Assembly (NCBI GenBank): GCA_964640945.1
Contig: CAZXIV010000005.1
Span: 1 to 51,561, forward strand
Source: JAGOUB01 sp964640945
GTDB taxonomy: Bacteria; Patescibacteriota; Gracilibacteria; Peribacterales; Peribacteraceae
Direction of reading: 5' to 3'
DNA: 51,561 nt
The notes under the pieces were generated by a model. That model ran no database searches. It was not told the origin of the DNA and was given only the letters and a program-made list of their open reading frames with translations. Below, piece after piece: positions 33,759 to 42,407 of this stretch (position 1 is its first letter; each line of letters starts with the position of its first letter). The position numbers and the translations under genes are program-made.

Positions 33759-34010
33759 AATTGATTTAATCTTAATGGCACATTTGATGAAGCTGACAAA
33801 TGTAGCCTACCAGAAAAAACCTATGTGGCAGGGGAAGGAGACATATTGAGGCAGAAAATACTAAGTACGCCCTGGGTCCACGAAAAGCCCTCGATAGTAA
33901 ATCGGGGCATTTTATTCTGCCAACGCTCCAATATTTACGAGGAATGAAGATTTAATCGCTATTCTGGGGGATGCAGCAGATGAAGAACTATCAAACTTGC
34001 AAAGGAAAAT
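33759..34010 (+). pseudogene. Decayed third copy of the sensor domain
   Basis: No intact frame, but two blocks read as sensor sequence. One at about 33765-33850 gives FNLNGTFDEADKCSLPEKTY (compare FNNDGQLSEADEYALPGRKY upstream). One at about 33919-34000 gives ANAPIFTRNEDLIAILGDAA (compare AYAPILNSDNKVIALLAIDV). They are separated by frameshifts and an in-frame TGA. The EF-hand-like loop is still visible. The remainder of 33716-34143 is AT-rich with no gene. Confidence 0.75.
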
Positions 34011-34143
34011 TTTTCTGTTAAAACATTTTTAAGTTCACTTTTTGCGTTTTGGCCACTTGGCAATTATAAATAATATACTTCTACAGCTAGTCTATTGACC
34101 TGTAATGTTTTAACAATGTCTTTAAAACTTTTAAATAACGTCA

Positions 34144-35931
34144 ATGATGCAATTTAAGCCATATACTCCGGTTAATTTTTCAGAAGTCGAAGAGCTATGT
34201 TTAAATTTTGCGTATGAAATTGAAAAAAACTCAGAGGAGATAATAAATATTTTATTAAATTATGAAAGTTTCGAAGTAGTCGAAGATGAAAAACAAAGAA
34301 CTTTAGATTTATTAAAAAATATCAGAGAAAATAAGACATTCTTCGAAATGAGAATAGGACAAATCACAGCTTTTTTACCCAGAAATCAACCGTTGTATGC
34401 ATTAACATGTTTTGTGCTAATACCTTCATTGATGGCGAGCAGTGTGCATTTCCGCATACCAAAAAGTATGCGATTTTTTTTACAAAATCTTTTGGATATA
34501 TTAAAAATAAAAGAATTTTTCCCTAATGTATTGGTATCAAAATTAGAACGATTCGCATTTTTAAAAGAAAGAACTGCGATTTTATACAACGAAAGGAATG
34601 AGGACTCTTGGCCCATAACAGAAGTGGTTATTTTTACTGGCGTACCTGCTCATGCTGAAAAGTTAAGACTTGCATTTGATAAACGCACCCTCTTCATAAC
34701 CAATGGATCTGGCCATAATCCCGTTGTCTTGGCTGATGGCGCTGATATTGATAATGCTGTCGAAGCCACTTTAAATTTACAGCTTTATAATCAAGGACAA
34801 GATTGTGCGAATCCTAACTCTATTCTCGTATTAAAGAAAAACTACGACGAATTTTTATCGAAAATAAAGATAGGGTTAAAAAAGGTACGTACGGGCAATT
34901 ATAGAGATCGTGGATGCCGAGTGGGACCAATTAGTGATCCAGAGGATTTAATCCGAATTCAAACTATTCTGACAAAAAATATTGATTGGCTAGATCCAAG
35001 TACACCTGGAGTAGTTCATACAAAAATTTCTATTGTTGAGCCAACAATTATCTGTAAGCCGCTTGAATTTGGCGGAAATTTTGAGGAAGTATTCGCTCCC
35101 ATTATTTTCATTCAAAGCTACGCAGAAGATAATAGGTTGCAGCAATACTTTGAAAATACACACTATGCAAGAAATGCCATGTACGTAACGTTATATGGCC
35201 GAAGTGAGTATGTAGATAACTTGGTTCATCTGCTCTATGACGGAAAGAAAATCCACGACGAAGTTTCAATATTAAGAAATACACATTTACATGCCTTGGG
35301 CCAAGAGCGAGGTACACAACCATATGGTGGATATGGCTATGGGGCCTCAAATTTGTGCATAAATGGACATATTATATGTAAGCCCACCCTCCCTCAGAGG
35401 GATATTTTTGAATGTGTTGTTATGCCTATGTTAAATAATGTTTCCTTAATTAAAGACCGAAGTAACTGGCAAATAATTGAAAAAGATTTGCAAAAATTTT
35501 CAGGACAAAAGCACGCAAATGAGCAAGAAATTTTAAATAATTTAGCGGGCAAGAAATACATTGATACAGCGGATATTATTAATAATCCCCATATTCGATT
35601 TATTGAAATTCCCGAAGCTAGACTTTTTACTCTTCTCGAAGAGCCAAATTATCAATATATTGCACAACTAACGATAAAAAACGTACATGATATATGTAAG
35701 CTTAGCGATGCTTTGCAGAATGGTAACCTTGTAGAAGTTGAGGATATGCGAAAAAAGCTCTACGAAATTCCAAAGAGAGACACTGCAACAGCTGAAATAA
35801 ACAAAGGATACCAATTGGAATTTTTTCAACACGTCTATCGTCTTCTTCTAAATAAAGATACAGGACCAAGATTAGCCAATTTTCTAATGGAAATAGATAG
35901 GGGGCAAGCTTTGAAATTATTGGAGGTTTAA
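34144..35931 (+). CDS. Aldehyde-dehydrogenase-like protein with C-terminal helical extension
   Basis: 595 aa. The middle shows an ALDH fold: FTGVPAHAEKLRLAF, LFITNGSGHNPVVLADGADIDNAVEATLNLQLYNQGQDCANPNSILV with probable nucleophile C221, and EFGGNFEEVFAPIIFI (the EExFGP equivalent). The N-terminal ~150 residues and C-terminal ~130 do not belong to ALDH. The end (GYQLEFFQHVYRLLLNKDTG followed by PRLANFLMEI) resembles the C-terminal helical motif of class I lysyl-tRNA synthetases, from memory only. Strikingly AT-rich with matching codon use, so recently acquired. It lies between two sensor proteins, but substrate and link are unknown. Confidence 0.6.
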   Translation: MMQFKPYTPVNFSEVEELCLNFAYEIEKNSEEIINILLNYESFEVVEDEKQRTLDLLKNIRENKTFFEMRIGQITAFLPRNQPLYALTCFVLIPSLMASSVHFRIPKSMRFFLQNLLDILKIKEFFPNVLVSKLERFAFLKERTAILYNERNEDSWPITEVVIFTGVPAHAEKLRLAFDKRTLFITNGSGHNPVVLADGADIDNAVEATLNLQLYNQGQDCANPNSILVLKKNYDEFLSKIKIGLKKVRTGNYRDRGCRVGPISDPEDLIRIQTILTKNIDWLDPSTPGVVHTKISIVEPTIICKPLEFGGNFEEVFAPIIFIQSYAEDNRLQQYFENTHYARNAMYVTLYGRSEYVDNLVHLLYDGKKIHDEVSILRNTHLHALGQERGTQPYGGYGYGASNLCINGHIICKPTLPQRDIFECVVMPMLNNVSLIKDRSNWQIIEKDLQKFSGQKHANEQEILNNLAGKKYIDTADIINNPHIRFIEIPEARLFTLLEEPNYQYIAQLTIKNVHDICKLSDALQNGNLVEVEDMRKKLYEIPKRDTATAEINKGYQLEFFQHVYRLLLNKDTGPRLANFLMEIDRGQALKLLEV

Positions 35932-35946
35932 GAGTATTCTTCGCCT

Positions 35947-37425
35947 ATGGAGAAATTGTCTAGCCGTAACGATTCTCAGAAGTTAGTGGTATTTGGGGGT
36001 GCCGTTGTTCTTTTGGCAATTATTGTGACTGCCACCTTTTCATGGCTGCTTTATGAACACACAGTCAACCTTCTAACCGATAACTTAAGACAGCGGCTAC
36101 TGTCTATTGGTATTACACAGGCTTCAAATATTTCCTACCAAGATTTAGCAGTTCTACGTGAACAAGATGATTGGAAAAAGTCAGAATGGCAAAGAGTTGT
36201 AAGGCAGCTAAAGGCAGCTAAAGATAGTAATGAGAATATCGTTTTCATGTATATTTTTAGAAAGAAAGCGTCTGATCCTGAGCAAATGGAGTTTATCGCG
36301 GATGCCGAATCGTTGAATCCATATGCAAATACTGATAATAACCCTAAAAACGATGTTGATGCCAATGGCGATGGTGTAGTAGAACCTGACGGTGCAGACC
36401 AGCTGCAATGGCCAGGGCAGGAATATCCCTCACCACCTGCCGAAGCTTTCGCGGCATATAGCCAAGCCTTAACAAATGAAGAGTTGTATTCGGATGCATA
36501 TGGTGAAGTACTTACAGGCTATGCACCAATTAAGGATGGGAATGGAAAAACTGTGGCTGTTTTAGGTACCGATATTAAGGCTGGTGAATTCTTGACTGTT
36601 ACACGTCAAACGCTCTATCCATTTATCTTATTCATTCTATTTTTAACACTTGCCATTGTGGTTTTAGCTACAGCGTTGATCTCTATATGGAATAAGCGCG
36701 TGCAAATGTTTGCTGAGCTGGATCGTCAAAAAGATGAACTCTTAAGCATTGTCAGCCACCAACTTGCCGCGCCGGTCACCGCCATTAAGTGGTATCTGGA
36801 AACACTGCTGGATGACTCAAAAAACCTCAATGAGAGTCAAAAAACCGACATGAAGAGTATGCAATCCATCACTGAGGATCTCTCTGATTTGGTGAGCATG
36901 ATCCTTGACGTGTCGCGCATTCAACTCGGCAAGATGCGTGTCGATGTCCAACCACTTGATGTGCAGGAGTTTTTCCATGAGATCCTCAATGTTATTGAAC
37001 CAAAGGCGAAAGAGAAGCCAGTACATTTCATTACATCGCTGCCCGAGAAATTACCCGTCGCCTTACTGGATAAGCGCCTGACCCGCATGACGGTGGAGAA
37101 TCTCCTTACCAACGCAGTGAAGTACACGCCTGCCAATGGCAACGTCTGGTTTACCGTCATCGTCGACGAGAAGAACCTTATGTCGATCACGGTGAAAGAT
37201 ACCGGCGTTGGCATCCCCAAGGCTGACCACGGCAAGATCTTCGGTAAGCAATTCCGCGCCTCTAACGTCCGCAACGCCATCGATGGCAACGGCTTCGGCC
37301 TCTACGTCGCCAAGGGTGCTATAGAGGGGCAAGATGGCAAGATTTGGTTCGAGTCTGAGGAGGGTAAGGGGACTACTTTCTTCGTCCAGGTTCCGCTCAA
37401 ATTTCCAGAGGAAGGTAAGAAATGA
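35947..37425 (+). CDS. Sensor histidine kinase
   Basis: 492 aa. Membrane helix (VVFGGAVVLLAIIVTATFSWLL), extracytoplasmic sensor (about 40-215) with an EF-hand-like DANGDGVVEPDGAD loop near residue 138 and LTGYAPIKDGNGKTVAVLGTDI, second helix, then a HisKA domain with H271 in SIVSHQLAAPVTAIKWY, N box VENLLTNAVKYT, G1 DTGVGIP and G2 GNGFGLYVAKG. No response regulator is adjacent. The sensor matches that of the TrmB-like protein. The first ~260 codons are AT-rich and the kinase part is GC-rich. TATTCT (35935-35940) lies six nt before the ATG. Confidence 0.93.
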   Translation: MEKLSSRNDSQKLVVFGGAVVLLAIIVTATFSWLLYEHTVNLLTDNLRQRLLSIGITQASNISYQDLAVLREQDDWKKSEWQRVVRQLKAAKDSNENIVFMYIFRKKASDPEQMEFIADAESLNPYANTDNNPKNDVDANGDGVVEPDGADQLQWPGQEYPSPPAEAFAAYSQALTNEELYSDAYGEVLTGYAPIKDGNGKTVAVLGTDIKAGEFLTVTRQTLYPFILFILFLTLAIVVLATALISIWNKRVQMFAELDRQKDELLSIVSHQLAAPVTAIKWYLETLLDDSKNLNESQKTDMKSMQSITEDLSDLVSMILDVSRIQLGKMRVDVQPLDVQEFFHEILNVIEPKAKEKPVHFITSLPEKLPVALLDKRLTRMTVENLLTNAVKYTPANGNVWFTVIVDEKNLMSITVKDTGVGIPKADHGKIFGKQFRASNVRNAIDGNGFGLYVAKGAIEGQDGKIWFESEEGKGTTFFVQVPLKFPEEGKK

Positions 37426-37608
37426 ACGACCGCGCAGCAAGATGACGTGGTATTTCTCTAGGGCAACGATCGCCGCACCGGACGTCAGTTTGGCCGCGCC
37501 GACTTGGAAGATGTCTATAGAAGGAATGGGGAGATAATCCGGCAAGAATCCCGATATTTCCTCGGACGTTCCATCGACGCGTAGAACCGTTTCCAGCGGA
37601 CAAAAAGA
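37425..37608 (-). pseudogene. Possible remnant of a metabolic enzyme gene
   Basis: The minus-strand frame from 37608 reads a protein-like stretch: VDGTSEEISGFLPDYLPIPS, then IDIFQVGAAKLTSGAAIVAL and EKYHVILLRGRSF. It then runs into antisense of the kinase gene. It has no start signal. It vaguely recalls class II aldolase-type sequences (ALEKY-x-x-x-L-x-x-GR), from memory only. The rest of the 37426-37754 gap shows no gene. Confidence 0.25.
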
Positions 37609-37754
37609 TCAGCACCTCATGAAGAGGATTTTTGGCTTAAAAAAGGGCTGTTTCAGTATGAACCATAGGCGGTTTTTTATCAGCCAAGGACTGTGAAGAA
37701 AAAATGCGACACACTCTGCCTGACATCCTTTGGTAGTATACCCACTATCTTCTT

Positions 37755-38606
37755 ATGAGTGCCGATCTCCACCTTCATACGTGCCAATCAGATGGTCTCT
37801 ACACGCTTGAGCAGTTGTGTCACCTACTGAAAGATGCCCCACTGAAAAGCGTCCTTAGCGTCGCCGATCATCATACGTTCACCCTCATGGAGGAAATGAC
37901 AGATGCATATGGTCACCGTTGGATTCCCGGCATTGAAATCTCCGCCTCCATTCAAGATCGGGCGATCCATTTGCTCGGCTATTCTCTTACCCCCCGACCG
38001 ACCGCCGAACTGCGAACATGCTTGAACACCATCGTCGCCGGCTATCAAAGACGCTCCGAACAGATCCACGCCAAGATCATCGCAGCCGGACTCCCGCTGC
38101 CGCCACTCACAGAATTGCGCGCTCTCGGACTGCCCCCTCCGATATACAACTACGACCTGGCGGCCGGCTTGGCCGCACTCCTACAGCTCTCTTCGCCCAG
38201 AGAAGCCCTCCAATACAGCAAAGAACACGGTGATCTCTTTTCCGTCAGCGATGGGGATTTCCTCCCCGAAGCGGTTGAGGTAATTCGTATGATGCACGAA
38301 TCCAATCTTCTGGTGGCATTCGCCCATCCTGGCACACGCTTTCTCCGCGATGACTCCCCGGAGTCCACGGCCACCTTCACCACTATGCTATCCACCATGG
38401 TCGACGCGGGACTTGATGGACTGGAAGTATTCTATCCGCAACATAGCGAGGCACAGAAAATGCGCTTTCTTGAATTTGCCCAAACACTCAATCTACTGCC
38501 GACAGGCGGATCGGATTTCCATGGCCCGGGCCGTGGGATCGAGAATCCCTTATTAGAGCTGGGCGATGACCAGACCGAGAGGTTCCTCATGACAATCCCC
38601 CGCTAA
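37755..38606 (+). CDS. PHP-domain phosphoesterase, TrpH/YciV-like
   Basis: 283 aa. Metal motifs: ADLHLHTCQSDG (HxH), VADHHTF (DHH), WIPGIEIS (E), VAFAHPGT (H), GGSDFHGPG (DFH). The insertion between residues ~75 and 190 matches the TrpH-type layout of 3',5'-nucleoside bisphosphate phosphatases and 5'-3' exoribonuclease AM. These act on RNA ends or pAp. TATACC lies 12 nt before the ATG. The operon appears to consist of this gene alone. Confidence 0.88.
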   Translation: MSADLHLHTCQSDGLYTLEQLCHLLKDAPLKSVLSVADHHTFTLMEEMTDAYGHRWIPGIEISASIQDRAIHLLGYSLTPRPTAELRTCLNTIVAGYQRRSEQIHAKIIAAGLPLPPLTELRALGLPPPIYNYDLAAGLAALLQLSSPREALQYSKEHGDLFSVSDGDFLPEAVEVIRMMHESNLLVAFAHPGTRFLRDDSPESTATFTTMLSTMVDAGLDGLEVFYPQHSEAQKMRFLEFAQTLNLLPTGGSDFHGPGRGIENPLLELGDDQTERFLMTIPR

Positions 38607-38644
38607 CTCCACCCCCGAACCTTGGTCGCCAGCCGTCATGCTCA

Positions 38645-39727
38645 CTACTCACGCGCCAGGAGCAGGTGAGCATGGGTATGCAGCCAGTCCTGCCACACCG
38701 CATGAAACGCATGGATCTGGTCCATAGAACAATGATCGATAGTCAATAATGCGATGTGCTCATCCAAATCACGATGGGCGTTATCGCCACCAAGACAGGC
38801 CTGAATCCTCTGGGCTAAGGCCTCAATCTCCACTGGGGGAAAGCCGAAAAACACCCCTTGCGCCTGACGCCAGTGATGAAAGTGCGCTTCGTTGGCTAGG
38901 CTTTGAAATAGCTCCCAGCGCACTTTCTCCACATTCCACATCAGCTTATGGGCCAAGATGCGTCGAGAAAGTGCCAATGCATCTAGCTTGCTGCCTGCCG
39001 TTTGAAGATATGTCTCTGCACAAGAGAGGGCATCCAGGATGTGCCCGGCACGTTGTTCAGGAATAATGGGTTCCAAGCCACCCGTATCGAGAACGTGTAA
39101 TTCTTGAAGAATCCGTCGACTCCATTTTTTCTGCCGCCCGATTTCCGACGGACCAGCCTGTATGGCCGTGCGTAATTGCGTGGCGAATTCGTCGATACTC
39201 ACAACGGTATCGATACACAGCTCACGGGCAGAAAAATCACTATCCGTCAGGGCACCCCCTGGTTGGGCAACCACATGGTGTTCTCCACGACGACGGGGTA
39301 TCTCCACGCGGACCAAAAAGGCGCGGCGATAGAACGTGGCCTCAGTCAAAGAGAAGAGGCTCGCCCGGTGTCTCGCCAGATGAGAGAGCTGGTAGTCATC
39401 GGCCATAGATTGGCGAATGGACCATTCAGCCCGGGAAATATTGGCCATTTGCCCCAAATCTAAGCCGTTATCACAGATGATCCAGGGATCCATATCACTG
39501 TCCACGGTGGCGTCCTGACGTCCAAAGGAGCCTAGGAGGCTGATATGTTGAATTTGGGGATACTGCAGACATACGCCTGCGACTCGCTCTTGATACCGTT
39601 CAATGACCCATCGAGAGAAAGATTGAGCGTCCTGGATCCCATTCTCCTGATGAGGAGTGAATGCCTGCACAGGAGATGGGGCTACCTGCCCATCAGCCTG
39701 ATGTTGCCCAAGAAGAATGTGACGCAT
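38645..39727 (-). CDS. Nucleotidyltransferase-fold protein
   Basis: About 360 aa from ATG 39727; a TTG at 39754 is possible. The segment ISLLGSFGRQDATVDSDMDPWII has the nucleotidyltransferase pattern hG[GS]-x9-13-DhD (GS then D and D four residues apart in SDMD). The remaining ~270 residues are helical, with several Trp/His-rich segments and no recognised partner domain. It could be an antibiotic- or protein-modifying NTase or an inactive regulator. It is convergent with the PHP gene (38-nt gap). Confidence 0.65.
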   Translation of the reverse strand: MRHILLGQHQADGQVAPSPVQAFTPHQENGIQDAQSFSRWVIERYQERVAGVCLQYPQIQHISLLGSFGRQDATVDSDMDPWIICDNGLDLGQMANISRAEWSIRQSMADDYQLSHLARHRASLFSLTEATFYRRAFLVRVEIPRRRGEHHVVAQPGGALTDSDFSARELCIDTVVSIDEFATQLRTAIQAGPSEIGRQKKWSRRILQELHVLDTGGLEPIIPEQRAGHILDALSCAETYLQTAGSKLDALALSRRILAHKLMWNVEKVRWELFQSLANEAHFHHWRQAQGVFFGFPPVEIEALAQRIQACLGGDNAHRDLDEHIALLTIDHCSMDQIHAFHAVWQDWLHTHAHLLLARE

Positions 39728-39966
39728 AACCGGCGAGAGAGAGGAAATAGACAAGAATCAGAGTGCTACCGAAAAGAACAGGCGCACCCCTGCACAGGGG
39801 CGGATGAAGCCAGGACCGCGGCCTTAAGGCAAAAGATGCGTTCTGGGCGGATGTGGAACACTCACGCTCAAGGAACCAACCCCTCGGCTGACCGCCGCAC
39901 CAGATTCGGCTCGCAAAAAGGCATTGTCATGATTCCTGATCACGACGATGAATGTATGATCTCACT

Positions 39967-40626
39967 ATGAAACGTTCAATGATTGTCTCGGTCGCACTGT
40001 GTATCACCATGCTCACGCCCAGTGTGAGTGTAGCCAGGGTGGTGCCGCTCAATCTCGACTCCGGCTTTCCTCTGCCTTTCCATAGCCCACGAGACACGTC
40101 GTCCTCGTCCTCGGCCAGTAGTGTGTCTTCTGCCAAACCAGTGGCCAGCCGCACGGCTCGCGTCGCGTTGCGCCAGCTGGCCGGCTACGAGAAGGCCGCC
40201 GCTGGCCGGCAGCTGAGCCGCACCCTCCGGCAAGTGGTGGCGCTCACCAATACCGAGCGCGCCAAGTACGGCCTGAGCCGCCTCACCGACGACGAGGGTC
40301 TCAACGCCTTCGCCCAGGGCTTCGCGCGCGATATGGATACCCAAGGGTATTTCAACCACGAAACGCCCGAAGGGCTCGATTTTCAGGACCGCCTGAAGAA
40401 CTCCGTCTACTTCAAAGCGCTCTCGGCCTGCGGCACCTGCCGCCTCACGCTCACGGCCGCTGAGAACATCGCCGTCGGCCAACTGGAAGCCGCCGATGTC
40501 GTGGACGATTGGATCGCTTCTCCCGAGCACCACAAAAACATCCTCGATGAGGACGTGACGACCATCGGCGTCGGTCGGGTGGGTCGCTACTGGGTACAAG
40601 TCTTCATCGGTATCGAGGAGAAGTAA
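39967..40626 (+). CDS. Secreted CAP/SCP-domain protein
   Basis: 219 aa. Signal peptide (KRSMIVSVALCITMLTPSVSVA), a Ser/Ala-rich linker (about 42-60), then a CAP domain: LTNTERAKYGLSRLTDDEGLNAFAQGFARDM, GYFNHETPEG, AENIAVG, DWIASPEHHKNILDEDVTTIGVG, YWVQVFI. His and Glu of the CAP cavity are present. YkwD-type CAP proteins are secreted; roles vary. TATGAT lies six nt before the ATG, predicting a leaderless mRNA. Confidence 0.92.
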   Translation: MKRSMIVSVALCITMLTPSVSVARVVPLNLDSGFPLPFHSPRDTSSSSSASSVSSAKPVASRTARVALRQLAGYEKAAAGRQLSRTLRQVVALTNTERAKYGLSRLTDDEGLNAFAQGFARDMDTQGYFNHETPEGLDFQDRLKNSVYFKALSACGTCRLTLTAAENIAVGQLEAADVVDDWIASPEHHKNILDEDVTTIGVGRVGRYWVQVFIGIEEK

Positions 40627-40768
40627 CTGCCTCAGGCGGGCGTCATAAGGGCATAGCGGAGGGCGGATCAGAGTGGCCTCCTCCGGCCCGACGGGAGCAA
40701 AAAGGGGTCGAGGCTCAGCCCATGACCCGGATGATCATGGTGGTGCACCACGCCTGTCCGAAAAACCC

Positions 40769-40797
40769 ACCCCTGGCCGGAAGGTCAGGGGTTTTTC
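40769..40797 (+). terminator. Terminator after CAP gene region
   Basis: ACCCCTGGCC-GGAA-GGTCAGGGGT (one G-T pair) followed by TTTTTC. The rest of 40627-40768 has no gene. Confidence 0.8.
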
Positions 40798-40798
40798 A

Positions 40799-40827
40799 TT
40801 GTTTATATTTTAAATATGTGTTATAAA
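40799..40827 (+). promoter_or_regulatory. Promoter of the 40874 gene
   Basis: TTGTTT (40799-40804), 17-nt AT-rich spacer, TATAAA (40822-40827), directly behind the terminator's T-run. Confidence 0.6.
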
Positions 40828-40873
40828 ATATAAAGAACTTTTTTTCAAAGGCCAGCCCTTACCGGAGGCAACA

Positions 40874-41299
40874 ATGCCCGAATGGAACGTAGAAAGCGTT
40901 TTGTACCTGTTTTTAGCAATGGGCGCCAGCGTCCTATTATACCTTTTTAGCCTATGGATCAGGATGGAGCAGTATAAAAAAAGATTACTCTCTCAGTTGA
41001 GAGAGTTCAGTTATCGGGTACCTGAGAGGCGGGAGAAAATCTCCAGACATCCGACGTTCTTGTGGTCTGTGCACTATCAAAATCCCACACAGTTTCTCTT
41101 CGTCGAACATCGGGAGGATGGTGTCGTTGAGATCGCGATGGCCCCTTGGGGCAGCTGGGAACTACACCCGGACGACCGCATCGTGCTGACATTAAACTTT
41201 CGCGAGAAACGCGTGTCTATGGAGCTAGTGGATCCCGAAAACGAGCTCGATGGGGTGCGAAGCACCATTGAGCGGATCTTATGCCAAACGCCCGTGTAA
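40874..41299 (+). CDS. Membrane-anchored hypothetical protein
   Basis: 141 aa. N-terminal membrane helix (VLYLFLAMGASVLLYLFSLWI) and a cytosolic basic/aromatic domain with beta-rich C-terminal half (WSVHYQNPTQFLFVEHRED, IVLTLNFREKRVSMELVD). It has a strong Shine-Dalgarno (GGAGG five nt before the ATG), its own promoter and two flanking terminators with almost the same stem. It therefore looks like a self-contained, possibly acquired, transcription unit. No family is recognised. Confidence 0.65.
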   Translation: MPEWNVESVLYLFLAMGASVLLYLFSLWIRMEQYKKRLLSQLREFSYRVPERREKISRHPTFLWSVHYQNPTQFLFVEHREDGVVEIAMAPWGSWELHPDDRIVLTLNFREKRVSMELVDPENELDGVRSTIERILCQTPV

Positions 41300-41306
41300 T
41301 TCATCC

Positions 41307-41333
41307 CCCCTGGCCAGGAGTGCCAGGGGTTTT
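41307..41333 (+). terminator. Terminator after the 40874 gene
   Basis: CCCCTGGC-CAGGAGT-GCCAGGGG then TTTT. The stem sequence nearly repeats that of the terminator at 40769. It can also serve the minus-strand ribosomal operon that ends at 41386. Confidence 0.8.
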
Positions 41334-41385
41334 CTCCGTGTCATGACAAAACAAGCAGTCATCTCTCGTCCAAACCAACAGAGCC

Positions 41386-42048
41386 TTATTTAGGCTCCTT
41401 CAACAAATCGTCGGCGTTGGCACGGCGCGAGATGTCGTTCTGCGCCTTGGCCTCCGCGCGGGTCATCTCGGTCACCTGGATCTTATCCTTGGCGGCCGCG
41501 GCAACGTCGGGAGACACTTCCTCGGCGTAGACCTCGGGCAGGCCAGGGCGGGCCGAAAGACGGAGCGTCTTCAAGACCTTGATCGTGGCCTGGGCGTTCA
41601 CGAGCTTGTTCTTGGTGCCGAAGCGCTTGCTCAGCACGTTCTTCACGCCGGCGTGCTCGAGAATCACGCGGAGCGCGCCACCGGCAATCACACCCGTGCC
41701 TTCGCTAGCGGGGAGGAGGCGGATCTTGGCGGACTTATGCTTGGTGGCGATTTCGTGGGGGATGGTGCCCTTCACGAGAGGTACGCGGATCATGCGGCGC
41801 TTGGCGTCCTTGGTGGCCTTCTGCACGGCAATCATGACTTCGTTCGCCTTGCCCGTACCGAGTCCCACCTTGCCCTTGCGGTTACCAACCACCACCACGG
41901 CGCGGAAGCGCATGCGGCGACCACCCTTCACGACGCGCGTGACGCGGTCGAGGGAGAGGGTTGTCTCGGCGAATTCCTTTGGTTCGCGGTCGCGGCCACC
42001 GCGACGTCCACCACCTTGCCGATCAGAATTGGTAGTCTTAGCAGTCAT
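41386..42048 (-). CDS. rpsE: Ribosomal protein S5
   Basis: 220 aa versus about 166 in E. coli. Core: LDRVTRVVKGGRRMRFRAVVVVGNRKGKVGLGTGKANEV, then the second domain RLLPASEGTGVIAGGALRVILEHAGVKNVLSKRFG. A Gly/Arg-rich N-terminal extension and a charged C-terminal tail of about 35 residues are added. It is the last gene of the inverted ribosomal operon. In most bacteria rpmD, rplO and secY follow; here the operon stops and a terminator lies beyond, with no rpmD. Confidence 0.96.
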   Translation of the reverse strand: MTAKTTNSDRQGGGRRGGRDREPKEFAETTLSLDRVTRVVKGGRRMRFRAVVVVGNRKGKVGLGTGKANEVMIAVQKATKDAKRRMIRVPLVKGTIPHEIATKHKSAKIRLLPASEGTGVIAGGALRVILEHAGVKNVLSKRFGTKNKLVNAQATIKVLKTLRLSARPGLPEVYAEEVSPDVAAAAKDKIQVTEMTRAEAKAQNDISRRANADDLLKEPK

Positions 42049-42052
42049 GGAA

Positions 42053-42394
42053 TCAGAATTGGAGACCGCCTTCGCGGGCGGCGTCGGCGAGCGCTTTGAC
42101 GCGCCCGTGGTACTTGTAGGCGTTGCGATCGAACACCACGGCGGTGATACCGGCGGCCTTGGCCTTTTCGGCCAGGGCGGCACCGAGCTTCTTGGCACCG
42201 TCGAGGTTGGGCTTACCCTTCACCGACTTGGTGGAGGCGGCGACCAGCGTCTTACTCGTGGAATCATCGACGATCTGGGCGGTAATCTGCGTGAGGGAAC
42301 GGTAGACCGTCAGGCGCGGGCGCGCGGGCGTGCCGGCGAGGCGGGCGCGGATGCGCTTCTTGCGGGAGAGCCGGTGGTCGGTAACTTTAACCAT
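42053..42394 (-). CDS. rplR: Ribosomal protein L18
   Basis: 113 aa from ATG 42394. 5S rRNA-binding protein. Core: RRLSRKKRIRARL-like start, PRLTVYRSLTQITAQIVDD, VVFDRNAYKYHGRVKALADAAREGGLQF. Length normal. The start is chosen at MVKVTDHRL; the leader before it is CT-rich. Confidence 0.96.
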   Translation of the reverse strand: MVKVTDHRLSRKKRIRARLAGTPARPRLTVYRSLTQITAQIVDDSTSKTLVAASTKSVKGKPNLDGAKKLGAALAEKAKAAGITAVVFDRNAYKYHGRVKALADAAREGGLQF

Positions 42395-42407
42395 AGAGAG
42401 GGGCGGA

